64,000 nt of DNA, taken from Pinguiococcus pyrenoidosus. Lineage: Eukaryota; Sar; Pinguiophyceae; Pinguiochrysidales; Pinguiochrysidaceae. Where the stretch lies: positions 1 to 64,000 of the forward strand of contig JAAMXY010001116.1 of the NCBI GenBank assembly GCA_019677205.1. The letters are read 5' to 3'. Shown here in pieces: positions 9,789 through 20,819 of the stretch. Under the pieces are notes generated by a model. It was not told the DNA's origin, made no database searches, and worked only from the letters and a program-made list of their open reading frames with translations. Both the position numbers and the translations under genes were made by a program. Position 1 is the first letter of the stretch. Every line of letters starts with the position of its first letter.

Positions 9789-11759
9789 CGGGGCCGCACC
9801 GTACGACATTGGTTGCGAAGGTTGATACATTCTCTTCGCCCTCTCCTGAGCCTCCCGGTCTGCTTGTCGCCGAGCTGCTTCTGACTCGCGGACTTTCCGC
9901 AAGTGTTCCGCATCTCGCTGCTGTCGGCCACGTTCCTTACGTAGTCGGAGTCTCTCGGCGGGACTGAGTGTCTCTACATCGTCCAGGCCATTCTCCTGGG
10001 AGTTGCTACGAGTCCCAGCCTCCGCCTCTGATGCTGGAGCACGCGGACTCGCCTGTCGGCCCGCCCGACTTTTGGTCTCAGACGGGTTCGGCTCCTTCCC
10101 TTCTGCTCCTTCCTGGGCGCGCCGCTTCTGGTGAAGGCGCTCATTCCGTCCCTCTTCTGCGAGCTTCTGCGCTTCCTGGGCCTTCCGCTGCTCCCTTGCC
10201 TTCCTTTCAGCCTCGAGACGGTCGAGCTCAAGTTTGGCCTCGCGCAGTTTCTGGAACTCCGCCTGCTGTCTTTCGCGTTCCTGCGCTCGTGCATCCCCCC
10301 GGCGATCGCGCTCCTGTGCCTTGTGCGCGCCCCAGTTGTCCAGCTCTCGGACCCGCTTACGTTCCGCTTCGAGGCGTTGCTCAGCGCCGCGGCGGGACCC
10401 GCGAATCGCTTCGTTGGAGTACCGGCGTCCCCTTCTGCCGACAACCGCACGAGTTGGACTAACGGCGCTCTCGTGACTCTCTTGCTCGTGCGACGCGTAC
10501 CGCGCCGCCCGTGGCCGACGCGGAGGGGGACTCTGCTGGGGGTTGAGAATGCGGCGTCCGGGTCTCCTCACCTGTGGAGGACCTGCTGCCTGCCTAGCCC
10601 GTCGCTTCTGGAGCCTCGCTTCACGCTCCTGCCGGAGCTTCTGCAGCGCGGACTCCACGGCCTGCCTCCTTTCCTCCTCTCGCTGGAGAGCTCCCTTCTG
10701 CTCCCTGGCCAGCCGCTTCACGCTGCGATCGCTCATGCCCTCCCTTGGAAGCTTCGATTCGGGCGGGGCAAGCGCGCGCGAAATGATGTCCGTCAGGCCC
10801 AGCTGCGTGAGCTGCGAGGCCAAGGACTGGACCTCCGGCGACGCTGCGCTGACGGAGCTCACGCTGGGCTCGTCCTGCACCATCTGCAGCGCTGCCGCCC
10901 GCACCGCCATGGTGCCCTCCCCAATTTGCGACGCGGGCCGGGAGACGATATCCGAGAAGAGGTTCTGAATCTGCCTCTTGATAAAGGGCTGCCGAAGGAT
11001 ATCTTCCAGATCCGGTCTGGCGGACGGGCTCTTGTCCAGCATACTGTCGATGAGGCTCCTGAGATATCTCGAGTATCTGGGATGTATCTGTGGGTACCGC
11101 CCTCGGATGATCTTCGAGGCCAGGCCGTTGAGGCTTGCCGCGTCGAAGGCGTGATTCAGCGTCGTGAGCTCGTAAAGGACGCACCCCAGCGCCCAGATGT
11201 CCGACTTGTGGTTGTAGGGCTTGTTCTTGAAGATCTCCGGTGACATGTAGAAGGGCGTGCCGATGCAGGTCCTGGCGAAGTCCGTCGTGCCTTCCAGCAC
11301 CTTGGAGATGCCCAGATCCCCGAGCACGAGGCGGCCGTTCCCGAGCAGAAAGATGTTCTGCGTCTTGAGGTCCCGGTGCAGAACGCGATTCATGTGCATG
11401 TAGTGCAGCCCCAGCGCCATCTGCACAAACCAGTGAAGGATCTTGGCCTCAGGGAACAGCTTGCGGCCGGCGCGCTTGATGACATTGCACAGGTCGCCGC
11501 CGTCGCAGTACTCCATGACGATGCAGAGGCTCTCCTTGTTGCCCTTCCAGAAGAAGCCGTGATAGCCCACGATGTTCGGGTGGTTCAGGCGCCTCAGCAA
11601 CTCCACTTCCATGGCGCAGGCCTCGCGCTCCTTCCGGGGAATATCGCGGACTTTGATGACCTTGACACAGCGCAGCTTCCTCTCCACCTTGTGCCGCATG
11701 AGGTACACCTTCCCGAAGGAGCCCTCTCCCAGGATGCGCATGGGTTCGTATTTGTCCAT
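8472..11759 (-). CDS. NIMA-related (NEK1/5-type) protein kinase with long low-complexity tail
   Basis: One 1,040-codon exon starts at the ATG at 11759. The kinase domain covers residues 4-258: glycine loop GEGSFGKV (11-18), ATP-binding Lys33, catalytic HRDLKTQN (Asp130), then DLG instead of DFG (148-150). Activation loop CIGTPFYMSPEI is typical of NEK1-like kinases, which act on cilia/basal bodies, microtubules or DNA-damage responses. The tail has Arg/Glu-rich coiled coils, a run of about ten Gln, and an Asp/Glu run. A strong donor (gtaagt) at 8687 suggests a 102-nt intron to an acceptor at about 8586 and a last exon 8585-8472 of about 37 codons; without splicing the stop is at 8637. Kinase assignment is firm, the last exon is inference. 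Confidence 0.9.
9218..9253. repeat. Trinucleotide (tcg/atc) run encoding poly-Asp in the kinase tail
   Basis: Alternating gtcatc triplets give a run of about twelve Asp codons on the minus strand. Confidence 0.85.
9756..9785. repeat. (CTG)10 run encoding poly-Gln in the kinase tail
   Basis: Ten perfect ctg triplets, read as CAG (Gln) on the minus strand; likely polymorphic in length. Confidence 0.9.
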
Positions 11760-12356
11760 TTGTGCAATGTTCTTCCTGCTTGCACAAAGGCTCTCAAGGG
11801 ACCGATGCTCTTCGTTGGCGCCACCAAAAAGCTCTCAGTCCGCCTCCGTTCTGTCGCCCAAGGTTTCGGGCTTCGGACGTCTGCACGAGTGCGGCAGAAC
11901 AGCTGCGGCGTGGCCACAGGGTCCACAGCACACTCAACCGCACAAGAGGCAGAAAAGCAGCAGCACATTCGAAATGTCGTGAAAGGAACAGGACCGAGCT
12001 CAAGTCGCCACAAGTGCGCAGGAGATACTCTATAGCGCTAAGTTACAGCAGCATCAAGCTTCGAAAAGACTGGATCTCGTTCGTAACGCAGCACAAATTC
12101 GATCCTAGCCGTTGCGGCGTTTCCTTCTTTTCACCAATCATTTGAGTCCAATGACGTCATCCAGTCTCTTTTAAAATAGAAATGACGAGCAAAAACGAAA
12201 ACCAAAACCGACCCGTCGGAACATCGGGCAGCTACCAGCGGGCGCAATACTCCGACAGCCGGACAGACTCGACGTCTCGTTGGATACAGGAAAACAACAA
12301 CAACCCACCAATAAGCCCCCGAGCAGGCAACCCATGCCACCCCGCAGAAGATTGAA
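11760..12356. promoter_or_regulatory. Divergent promoter region between kinase and F-box/RING genes
   Basis: The two flanking genes start in opposite directions. The region contains a CCAAT box (12135-12139) and, 14 bp further, the palindrome TGACGTCA (12153-12160), a classic bZIP/CRE site. Next to it is an AT-rich tcttttaaaatagaaat block (12168-12184); a near copy occurs at 2708-2725. The sites are seen; their function is inference. Confidence 0.4.
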
Positions 12357-14296
12357 ATGAACGCGGGAAACAGCTGCCGAGCTTGGGCTGCTGTAGCACG
12401 GCGCGAGCTCTGTGCTTCCGGATGCTTCGCCGCAGGTCGTCTCTCCTCCGAATCGGCCCGAGGCCGCGCTTCTCGGCGCTACGCACAGCCCAACGAGGCG
12501 ATCACCAGCGCCACTGCGCTGTTGATGCGCGTGGTGAGTGGGGCCAGTCCTCCTTAGCAGCTGCGCTGGCTGTGTGGCGCGCGCCACGGGGAAATTCCTA
12601 CGATGCAGCGCAGTTTCTTCTCTGACTAGCAGCCCGTCAGACGCGTGTCTGGCTCCCCAAGGGATTCGCCCGGGCCGCCCGGCCCGTCTGCTGGCTCTGC
12701 ATGACGCTGCGTCAACGGCGACTGCCCTCTCGGAAGGCCGAGGTCTGGAAAGAAACGCGCCCGGCTGCGAAAGGACCGGTCAGCCTGCCCGAAGCGCTGC
12801 TGGAGCAAGTTGAAGACTTTCTCACCGCCAAGGAATTGCTTGTGCTCGCGGTAAGGCTTGGGCTGGGCCGCATGGCGCAAAGGCGCGGCCTCAGCTGACG
12901 ACGGCTGCTAATGGAACGGACGCTGCAGGTGGCCAGCACGGCTTATGCGTCGCACTATCGGAGCGGCGCCTGGCAAAAGCTCTTCCAACGCCGCTGGGGC
13001 ACCGAAGATGCCGGAGGCCCGCTGGGTGCCGAGCGGGCAAGACTGGGGAAATCGCTACGGCTGCAGGAGTTCTGGACGACCATCGAAGCGGGGCTGATGG
13101 CCGGCCCGAGCGTTGCGAGGGATCTTGTCTCGGACGCGCTGGACTGGCGGAATGCGAGAACGTGGCTCGAGCAGCTCTTCCTCCTGATCCAACCCGGAGC
13201 AAGGATCTTTTCGAACGCGTCCAAAAGGAGCGGCTGGCAACTGGGGCAAGATGCCTACACCGGCCTCGAGACGGATCCAGCAGCATCTGATCCCGTCCTG
13301 TGGAAGCGTGCATGCATCATTCGGGATCGAGGGGACGACCTGCTGAAGTGCACCATCTGCGGGACGCTCGATCTGTTCAGCCGCGGGATGCGGCAGAGCG
13401 AAGCCTGGGCCACTGCGTCCAGCACGTGGATAGCGCCCTGCAACTGTCCGTGCGTCGCCCACCGGAGATGCGCGGAGCGCCACTTCCGGCAGTCCCAGAT
13501 GCAGTCGAAATGGGATCCGTTCTGCAGCTTCGCGTACATCCTAAGAGTCGAGACGCTCTCTTGGGAGAGCGCTCTCAGCGGCGGGCAGACCCAGGAGCAC
13601 CTTCGCACGTGCAGTACGTGCGGTGGAGCAGTCAGAAGGGGCTGGCGCCTTCCCGACAACTTGATGGAAATGGCGGTCTGTGCGATCCGTGATGGTATCA
13701 GTTGGCGGCGGTTCCGGAACGTGTGGATCTACTCGATTGCCATCTTCGGATTGATTCTCGTGGTGGAGGGCCAAGCGGCGACCGACACCAGCCCAGTCGC
13801 TACCTTGCGGATTCCGTCCTTTTCGCTACCCGCCTTGCAGCCTCTGGGAGGCGCGGAAGCGAGAGAAGCGTACACGGAGGTCAATCTGACCTGGCCGGTC
13901 ATTGGCGGCGCCACGCTCGGCTGGTGGGTTGCCCAGCAGGTTCTTCTCCTGCAGGTATTCTTCAGCGTCCGCTTCAGTCGAGTGGTATCGCGGCTTTGGC
14001 GCGGGCCGCTGTATGGCTTCTATTGCCGCCTGTACATGTACTTCATCGTTGCAAACCTCGTCATTGGACTGACCTACACGCCAGTCCTGCCGCGGCTCTT
14101 CGGATGGGGGGACCAGCCCGTCGGGCTCGTCTGGGGGCTTTGGCAAATGGTGCGCTTGCTGAACGTCGTGCCGTATTTCACCGTCAGCAACATCGTGCTG
14201 TACATCCACTGGAAAACAAACTACAGGGTTGCCACTGTGGCGGACGCCAACGATCGCTTGTCGAACGCCGCCCACCCTTTGCTGCTAATCCACTAG
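12357..14296 (+). CDS. F-box plus RING-CH-like multispanning membrane protein
   Basis: Proposed exons 12357-12533, 12641-12850 and 12929-14296 (~584 aa). The 12929 exon is certain. The 12701-12850 part is well supported, because splicing at gtaagg/ctgcag joins LPEALLEQVEDFLTAKELL to the next exon in frame and completes an F-box. The first exon rests on a good donor (gtgagt) and an open frame; translation could instead start at the ATG at 12701. After the F-box comes a Cys/His cluster (CTIC ... PCNCPCVAHRRC ... CSTC) arranged like a compressed RING-CH (MARCH-type E3) finger. About four hydrophobic segments follow (~13720-13790, 13900-13965, 14030-14100, 14150-14210). I infer a membrane ubiquitin-ligase component; F-boxes bind Skp1 and RING-CH fingers bind E2 enzymes. 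Confidence 0.7.
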
Positions 14297-14558
14297 ACCC
14301 TGAGCGAAGGCACCCGGTTTGAGCCGAAGCCGCGGCAGCAAGTTCTCAGAGAGATCAATCGGTGAGTTTGAGAAGAAAGAGAGCAGGAGACATCTTTGAT
14401 TTTCGATGGCATACACGGGACAAGATTTGAGCACTCCCCTAGATCAGGGAATCGAGTCGTTCCTTTGTTTTTCCGCAATGGGTTGTCTTTTGGATCTTTC
14501 GGAATCAGTACCGGACGAAAGCGCCTCACAAGCGGAGCGGCTTCTCATCAAGATGCCG

Positions 14559-15987
14559 TCACTGGTCAATCGGATTGAAGTGGAGCTCGAGGAAGACACT
14601 ACCCTGAGCGTTGCGGCTCCCGAAGAGGAGAGACCCTCGTGCAAGCTTGCGAAGGTTTGCGCGGGCCGTCGCGACTCCAGACGACGCACGGCGGTGCCTG
14701 TTGGTGTCTCGGGTATGCAGATTCACGACGATGTGGTTGTCGCCCTCCCTTCTCACCATCCCGCAGGCATCCACTGCGCTGCGGCGCAGCTCCAAGTCGC
14801 TGTCGAGGGGCACTTTCGCAGGGTAGAGTTAGCATCTGGTGCCCTCGCTCGGATGGCGTGCACCGGCGCGACCTACCTTCTCCGTGATCCATTTTCCCGT
14901 CTTCACCCTTCCTGTCTTCTTCAGCTGGATTCTCAGGACTCTGCGGACCCTGAGGATTCTCCGGATGCTGAGGCATGCCGTTGTTTTCGCCGTCCAAAGG
15001 CGGACGAAGGAACTCGAGATCCGCCCACCCGGCGCCCACGTGCTCTCCGTCTCGGGTGTACACATCGACTTGAAGCTCTTCTTTGCCATCCCAGCACAGC
15101 ATCAAGTCCTCATTGAAGACGGGATTCACACCGCCCTTGCATGGCTTCGTGATCACCTCCTGCGTACCGAGCGTGAGACAGACCTGGGTGGAGAAGCCCT
15201 GCTCCTTCTTGTCGCCGATGGTCATGTTGAGGAGGTCCTTTGCGCAGATGACTCGGATGGCAATGTACCCCACGTACTCAACCATCGCAGCATGACGCAT
15301 TGACTTCGGCGAGGACTGTGGCGGCAGCGGGGCGGCCACGGCACCCCCGAGGGGCTCCTGGGGAGGTGCGTTTGGCATCCGCGGGCAGAAGAGCCGGCGG
15401 ACGTATTTGTCGCTGATGTATCTCTCGCGTACAGCCCTCTCGGCATCGGGGCGTGGCTTGCACACGCCCGTGGGGACGTGGAATTCGTATCGTGCATTCA
15501 CCCGAACATTTCCCTTTTCCGCCATTTGCCGAACCTCGTCCATGGTCCAATCGTCAAGCAGCAGGGACGACACCGACGACACGTGCCTCCCCAATTTGCG
15601 GTGCACGCCGGCACACTGCGTGCAGAGAAACACGCCAAGGTTCCTGGAAGCCCACTTGGGCGTGTCCGCATCGCAGTCGGCGCACGTGTCGTTGCCTTGG
15701 ACCCTCTGCAGCCTCTCCAGCCACTTCATCGGCTCCATCTCACCGTCCGGCTTCGGGGGGATTCCTTGCATGCTCTCCGCGTCTTCGGCATTGAAAGCCT
15801 CACTGGCCTGCTCCCTGTCGTGGCTGGGCTCAGCGAAGGAGCATGTGCGCTGCTGGACAAGGCGTACGTACCACAGAACGGGGTGGCGACGCTGCAGGGT
15901 CGCGAGGGCATGCACGAAGGCATTCGGATTCTGCTCTGCGAGGCACAGGAGCAGCTCCTCGTAGCGGAGCGACACAGGATTGCTCAT
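14559..15987 (-). CDS. ArfGAP zinc finger plus C2 domain protein (AGD11-13-like)
   Basis: Exon 1 runs from the ATG at 15987 to 14877 and, after a 64-nt intron, exon 2 is 14812-14559 (~454 aa). The ArfGAP finger is CADC-x16-CTQC (Cys102, 105, 122, 125), followed by RKLGRHVSSVSS with the catalytic-finger Arg region. This domain stimulates GTP hydrolysis by Arf GTPases in coat-vesicle traffic. A C2 domain occupies about residues 235-345 (IRVICAKDLLNM ... VNPVFNEDLMLCW) and would bind phospholipid membranes. A Pro/Asn-rich linker leads to the final exon, which ends in a second beta-rich stretch (GSVFLELHFNP). ArfGAP-C2 order matches plant AGD11-13 proteins. An in-frame extension upstream of 15987 looks like 5' UTR, so the internal ATG was chosen. 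Confidence 0.85.
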
Positions 15988-16650
15988 CGGAGTGCTCCTG
16001 CAAGGCGCGCAAGGCGTCTGCGACTCAGAACGGGTCACAAAAGGCAGTGTCTCGCACCCGAGCGGGAGGCCTCTCTTCCGCTTGTGGTTCGCGTTGCCTC
16101 TGTCCCAGCTCCTACGAGCTTTACTACCCGTCTTCAGTGTTGTTCTTGACAGCGATTGACGGATTCTGCTCGATTTCCATGCGGCTCTGCGGTCGTATGG
16201 ATGAATAAGGGGCTGGATTTCCACATGTGAAACGCTTTTCATGGATAAAGTTGGGTTTCATACACGAAGATAATCTTCGCTGATGTGGCACAAATTCTGT
16301 GACAGATGGGAAGGAATCTTCCTTCTCGTCTTTCCCTCTTTCCTCTGTCCCTCTGTCCAAGATCTATCGATAGAGCGCTTCTTTTTTTCATCCTTCGATC
16401 GACCATCTCACTTCTACATAAACTTTCGATACTACTCTTGCTGCAGGAACATAACATGTCGATACTGAGCAAGAGGCAGACTTACTTCAGCGGTTATGTA
16501 ACTTCGATATGGAAGATGAGCCCTCGTGACTCGTGACGTGACTCGTGACAATCCGAGGTGGGAGAGAGAAAAGAGAAAAGCCGACTTCGGAAGAAGACGG
16601 TCGCGAAGATCATCGCCGCAATCATTGCGCGTTTCTCATCGTTTCCAAGC
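15988..16650. promoter_or_regulatory. Divergent intergenic region between ArfGAP-C2 and PSMD5-like genes
   Basis: No gene supported. The flanking genes are transcribed away from each other, so both promoters should lie here. Between 16300 and 16450 the plus strand is pyrimidine-rich and AT-richer than its surroundings. Confidence 0.4.
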
Positions 16651-18524
16651 ATGGCTGACTTTGAGGACGTCATAAAGACTCTTCCGGATGATGTGTACGG
16701 TCGCTGCGAGTCAGGTACGATCACACGAGCTCGGCGCCGTCGCACCTTTTTCCACGCCTGATCCTGCTCGGCATTGCATGTTGCTCCTTTTGCACATGCT
16801 GCTTGCTGATCTCTTGTCTCCTGCTTCCATGCGTCCGCAGCGATGTCCAGTCTCGCAAGCGAGACGCACGTGGTTCAGCGGCCAGAGGCGGCTGAAGAAG
16901 AGGAGCGAATCCTGTCGGAGCTGCTGTCCCACGTGTCTTTGCCACAGCTGTTTGCGGCGTTGCATGTCGCCAGCCAGGACGGAAAGTCGACAAGGATCCG
17001 CCTGGTCGGTGGTCTCGTGTCGCGGATATTGGCATCAAAGCTGGGCCCGCCCCTGCTGGAGCAGCCTGGGATCCCCGAGTCCCTCGCGCTGGGCCTCCAC
17101 CACCCAAGTCCGGAGGTGCGGCGTCGCACCACGTCCGTGATCCTCACGCTCCTCCGAGGCCGCAATCGAGAAGATTTTACGCAGGCCGTGGCGACGAGCT
17201 ATCTGCTCCAGAACATTGCACAATCGCTCTTCGATCCAGACGTGGGAGTCGCATCCGAGGCGGCCGATGCGGTGGTGGAGTACGCTTCGCTGCACCGGGA
17301 AGAGCAGGAGCAGCTTCGAATGGTTTTTCAGCTGCTGCTCAGTCTAGAGACCGAGGACTCGCTCGTCGTCTTTCGTATCGCGGACACCCTTGCACGCTGC
17401 GCGGGCTTGTCGGACGCTCACTTTCGGGCTGCCAATGCGTTCGACGCTCTGCAGCCCCTTTTCTCGATTCTCAGCAGCGAGGATGTCCTCATGCGGCTCA
17501 ATGCGCTGGAGAGCGTCCTCCATCTGGTGAAGAGTAGGGACGCTGTTTCGTACCTCTTTCGGTCAGGGGCTGTCCGTACTCTCCTCGAGAATGCGCGGAG
17601 CGATGATGGCTTGACCCGACCGGCGGCGCTGCAAGCGGTGTCTTCGATACTGTGCGTGGCCGGGCAGGGAGAGCAGCCTTCGGTTTTCACGGAGATCGAC
17701 GAGCGCCTGGTGGCCGACTTTCTCCGTGCGGCGCTTGAGAGCCTGGACGAGAGCGACGAGTCGAGCAAGCTGTCAGCAATGTGGGCGGTGAGCTCTTTCG
17801 CAGCCTCCTCAACCATTGCGCTGGACGCAATAACGCGAGAGACGCCCCTTCTCGACGCCTGGCTGAAAACCAGAAACGCAAATGTGAGGGTGAAAGGTGC
17901 GCCCCCGCTCTCCATGTCTTACTCTCCATGTCTAGCTCTCCATGTCTCGCTCTTCAGGACGCCTCTGACGTGCCTTCTGCTCACAGGAGCAAGCTTTCAG
18001 TCGCTTGCGCAGGCCATCGCACCCCCGACGCCGGCATCGGCGGCGATTTCACTGCTAGAGATCTTCAGCCGACACAACTCCGTTCGGGAAGAAGCGAGTG
18101 TAAGCGGGGCGATCGCTTATCTCATGGACATTCTGCGATCCCCCGTCCTCGAGCTCCGGCACGGCGTGTTTGCAATCCTCCGCGCGTTGGCAAGCAACGG
18201 GAAAGAAGGAGCACGGTTGGTCTACCAGAACTCGTCCATCAGGGAGTTTCTCCTGAATCGTACAACGGAGACTTCGAAGCAGGTGCGTAGTGGCAGACCA
18301 AGGGATCTCATGGCCCGGAATCGACAGAGACGCGCACAGGCTAACGCGGTGGCATCCGAATTCTGCAGAGCTTAGAATGGAAGTTTTCCGTGGTGGAGGC
18401 GCTGTACCAGAACGAGGAGAAGGTGCAAGCCTTGAAGCAAGACGAGCTAGAAGAGATAGGCATAGAAGTGAAGCGCGGACCTTTCTATCGCGCTGCTCAG
18501 ACAGCAGAGATGGAGACGTTGTAG
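16651..18524 (+). CDS. PSMD5: 26S proteasome assembly chaperone PSMD5/S5b-like ARM/HEAT-repeat protein
   Basis: Exons 16651-16714, 16841-17896, 17987-18282 and 18369-18524; introns 126, 90 and 86 nt; ~523 aa. The protein is an all-helical ARM/HEAT solenoid, with repeated units such as VLMRLNALESVLHLVKS, and its length matches PSMD5 (~500 aa). PSMD5/Hsm3 binds the Rpt1 C-terminus during assembly of the proteasome regulatory particle base. The C-terminal exon (SLEWKFSVVEALYQ) matches the family's Trp-Lys-Phe-containing end. Intron 2 (17897-17986) has no stop and is a multiple of three, so unspliced RNA would add 30 residues. Family assignment rests on overall pattern and length rather than a unique motif. 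Confidence 0.7.
17908..17949. repeat. 14-bp tandem repeat (three units) inside a PSMD5 intron
   Basis: Three units close to ctctccatgtctta lie within intron 2. They supply the pyrimidine-rich tract ahead of the 3' splice site at 17986. Confidence 0.85.
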
Positions 18525-18640
18525 CCTCGTTCAATGGAGCACGGTTGAGTTGCACTCCGCTTTTCGACTCGGGACACTTCCTGCGACTTGGACACCACTC
18601 TCGGCTCGGGCTCCTCCTTCGCCTACAAGACGGAACATTT

Positions 18641-20226
18641 TCAAGGTAGATCGACGATGGACGAATACAGACTGTACTGCAGCTCAATGGCCCCCCCGAC
18701 CATCCCGAATCTGCTCGTGGCATCGGTTTTCACCTCCATGGTGTATGATCCTGGCTGCTCAAGCGTCGTGCGCATGCGCAATACGGGCGCGGCGTCGCAC
18801 GTTTCCATGTACACATTATGAAAGACACGCTGGTCCTTGCCATCTTCGTCACACCTGATGAAATCGACGAAAGCAACGTCAGGCACGGCCGCGCTTTACG
18901 CCCACTACAAGGAAGCTCTTACCGCGACAGCGAGAGGCACAGTGGGATGTGCCGGGAAGGCCTCAGGGCGATCCCCAGGTCCTGAGGTTTCCCTCCTGGT
19001 GCCACGTCGACTTGAAGCTCGACCGAGTCGTTCTTGGCTTCCAAGCTCACGGCTCCGGCAGAGATGGCTTTCGTGTCCTGCGGCGGTTTGACGTCGTCCA
19101 GGCTGCGCATGGTGAGATCCCACGACAGCTTCCCCTTCTTCTGCAGCGAGGGATTCTCGTTGAGAGCTGTCTCGATCGCCTTCAGAAACGCCCGGGTCTT
19201 GTCTTTCGTCGTGCTCTGGATGCTCCCAACGATGCGGCCATTTGCCGTGACGATGACGCGAAAGGTCCAGTTGGCGTCCGCTGCATGTAGCTGGGCAAGG
19301 GTCTCGCCTTCGTAGTCGGGGGTGAAGAAGGAGAACGGGAAGTTAACATGCTTCTTCGGGTGCTGCCTGTGGCGCATCTGAAGGGTGTGCGTCGCGTCCC
19401 GGGCGCTCATGCTGTGAAGGAAAGGTTGCACCATCTTCCGATACTCCGCGGGCACAATCCTCAGATCCGCCACCGACACGAAGAGAAGCGGCGCGTCTGC
19501 AAAGAGGGTCCGCACTTCCTCCATTGTCGGATGAAGAAAGGCGGTGAGCTGCTGGAAGTTGTAGCGAGAGGCGAAGGAGTACACGATGATGTTCCGCCTC
19601 TGGTAGTCCTCGGAGCGAAACTCGCTCCCGGAGAGATCCACCATGCTGACTGTCGGGGCCTTGGTTCCTATCACGGGGCTCTCGCCTCGCTCAAGGAACG
19701 ACAGGATGCTCCTGGCGAAAGGGTGCGGTGGCTGATGGAAGTTCATCCGGAGCAGCATCCGAATCCAGGTGTTCAGCCTGGCCAGCCGCGACGCCACCAC
19801 GTTGAAGGCGAGGTTGCCGAGGAGCACTTTCGGGGGGAATGGCGCCTCTTCCTCCAGCTCCGCTCGATTCAGTGCCTCCGAGTCCGTGGCGAGCAGTTGA
19901 TTCCGCAGCTCGTGGAACTGAGAATACCGCCGGTCCACCACCCGATGGTCTCCGAAGTGGATGCGGTACATCGTGAAGGGCTTGCGATCCACTTCGTCAG
20001 TCTGGCGCAGCTCCGAGCCGCCAACGCGCACCGACTTCGCATCCAGCTGGCCATGGGCGGGCACGCTGAGGGCCGGCGGGCTCTTTGGCGTCTCCGGTGC
20101 AAGGAGTCGCTGCGCCGCCGGAAGAGCCAGAGGAGCGAACTCCTCGACAGACAGGTCAAACGGTTGCCGATACTTGCGCCGCCACCGTTGCTTGGGCACC
20201 ACTGTGAAGCAATGCGACACTCTCAT
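18641..20226 (-). CDS. PX domain / thioredoxin-fold-like / beta-sandwich fusion protein
   Basis: Exon 1 is 20226-18923, then a 68-nt intron, then exon 2 18854-18641 (~505 aa). Residues ~60-185 form a PX domain: YRIHFGDHRVVDRRYSQFHELR carries the Arg-Arg-Tyr-Ser-x-Phe core that binds phosphoinositides on endosomes, and FPPKVLLGNL the proline-rich loop. Residues ~200-345 look like a thioredoxin/peroxiredoxin fold (NIIVYSFASRYNFQQL ... APLLFVSVAD ... FRVIVTANGRIVGSIQ) but have no CxxC pair, so redox catalysis is unlikely. The last ~120 residues, across the intron, are beta-rich and end SYTMEVKTDA ... GAIELQYSLYS, resembling a GOLD or C2-like sandwich. PX is secure; the other two domains are inferred from pattern. 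Convergent with PSMD5, 116 bp apart. Confidence 0.75.
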
Positions 20227-20819
20227 GTTGATCCTGCGGGCAGCTTATCTCTTACATCAGCAACGAAGCCTTGTGGTGGACGTTGCCTCCGCGGGCATGT
20301 TCGCATTTGCAGAGGGCCTCTTTCCAGCCGGCGCCACCATCGATAGACAGCTCGGCATCTCGCTGTAAAGAGTTGCTGTGGCCGCAGGTGCTGAGCTGAT
20401 GAGAGCGATGGCCGTATGCTGCACCTAGCACTCTTACTCCGGGGAGGCCCGCTTACGTTGCCCCGGCCTCGGCGGTTCCACCTACCTCCCCACCGCTTAG
20501 CGGGAACACCCCCTTCCCGGACGGAGGGAAGCAAAGCCAAAGCGAAAAGCCGAAGCCAAGGCCAAAGCCTCATCGGATCGTCCCAGTGCACCTGATCGAA
20601 GCGCAGCATTGCTGATTATCCTGAATCGATAGTAGCAGTTAGATTAAAAAATATTTTGAATATTACTTATACCAATAGTTTCCATGGGTTTATATCAAAT
20701 ATTATAATTAGTATAGTCCTAAATAAATCTAAAATTAACGACCCTGAGCGAAGAAGAACAAGAGTTCGCCGAAGTTGTTCGTTGGTGTCTGCAGCGCCTT
20801 CTTGGGCCTCCTTAGCATC
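20227..20819. promoter_or_regulatory. Divergent promoter region with an AT-rich core
   Basis: No gene supported. 20640-20740 is strongly AT-rich (many ATTA/TATA runs) inside a GC-rich region. It lies between the start codons of the PX gene (-) and bystin (+), as expected for a shared promoter. Confidence 0.45.

Noticed and set aside
1912-12160. TGACGTCA palindromes as a regulon
   Set aside because: A few copies occur, one inside CLPX coding sequence (about 58476), which fits chance; only the one at 12153 near a CCAAT box is mentioned, at low confidence.
14297-20755. 14-bp match gaccctgagcgaag near 14297 and 20741
   Set aside because: Several 14-bp matches are expected by chance in 64 kb, so it is not evidence of a shared element.
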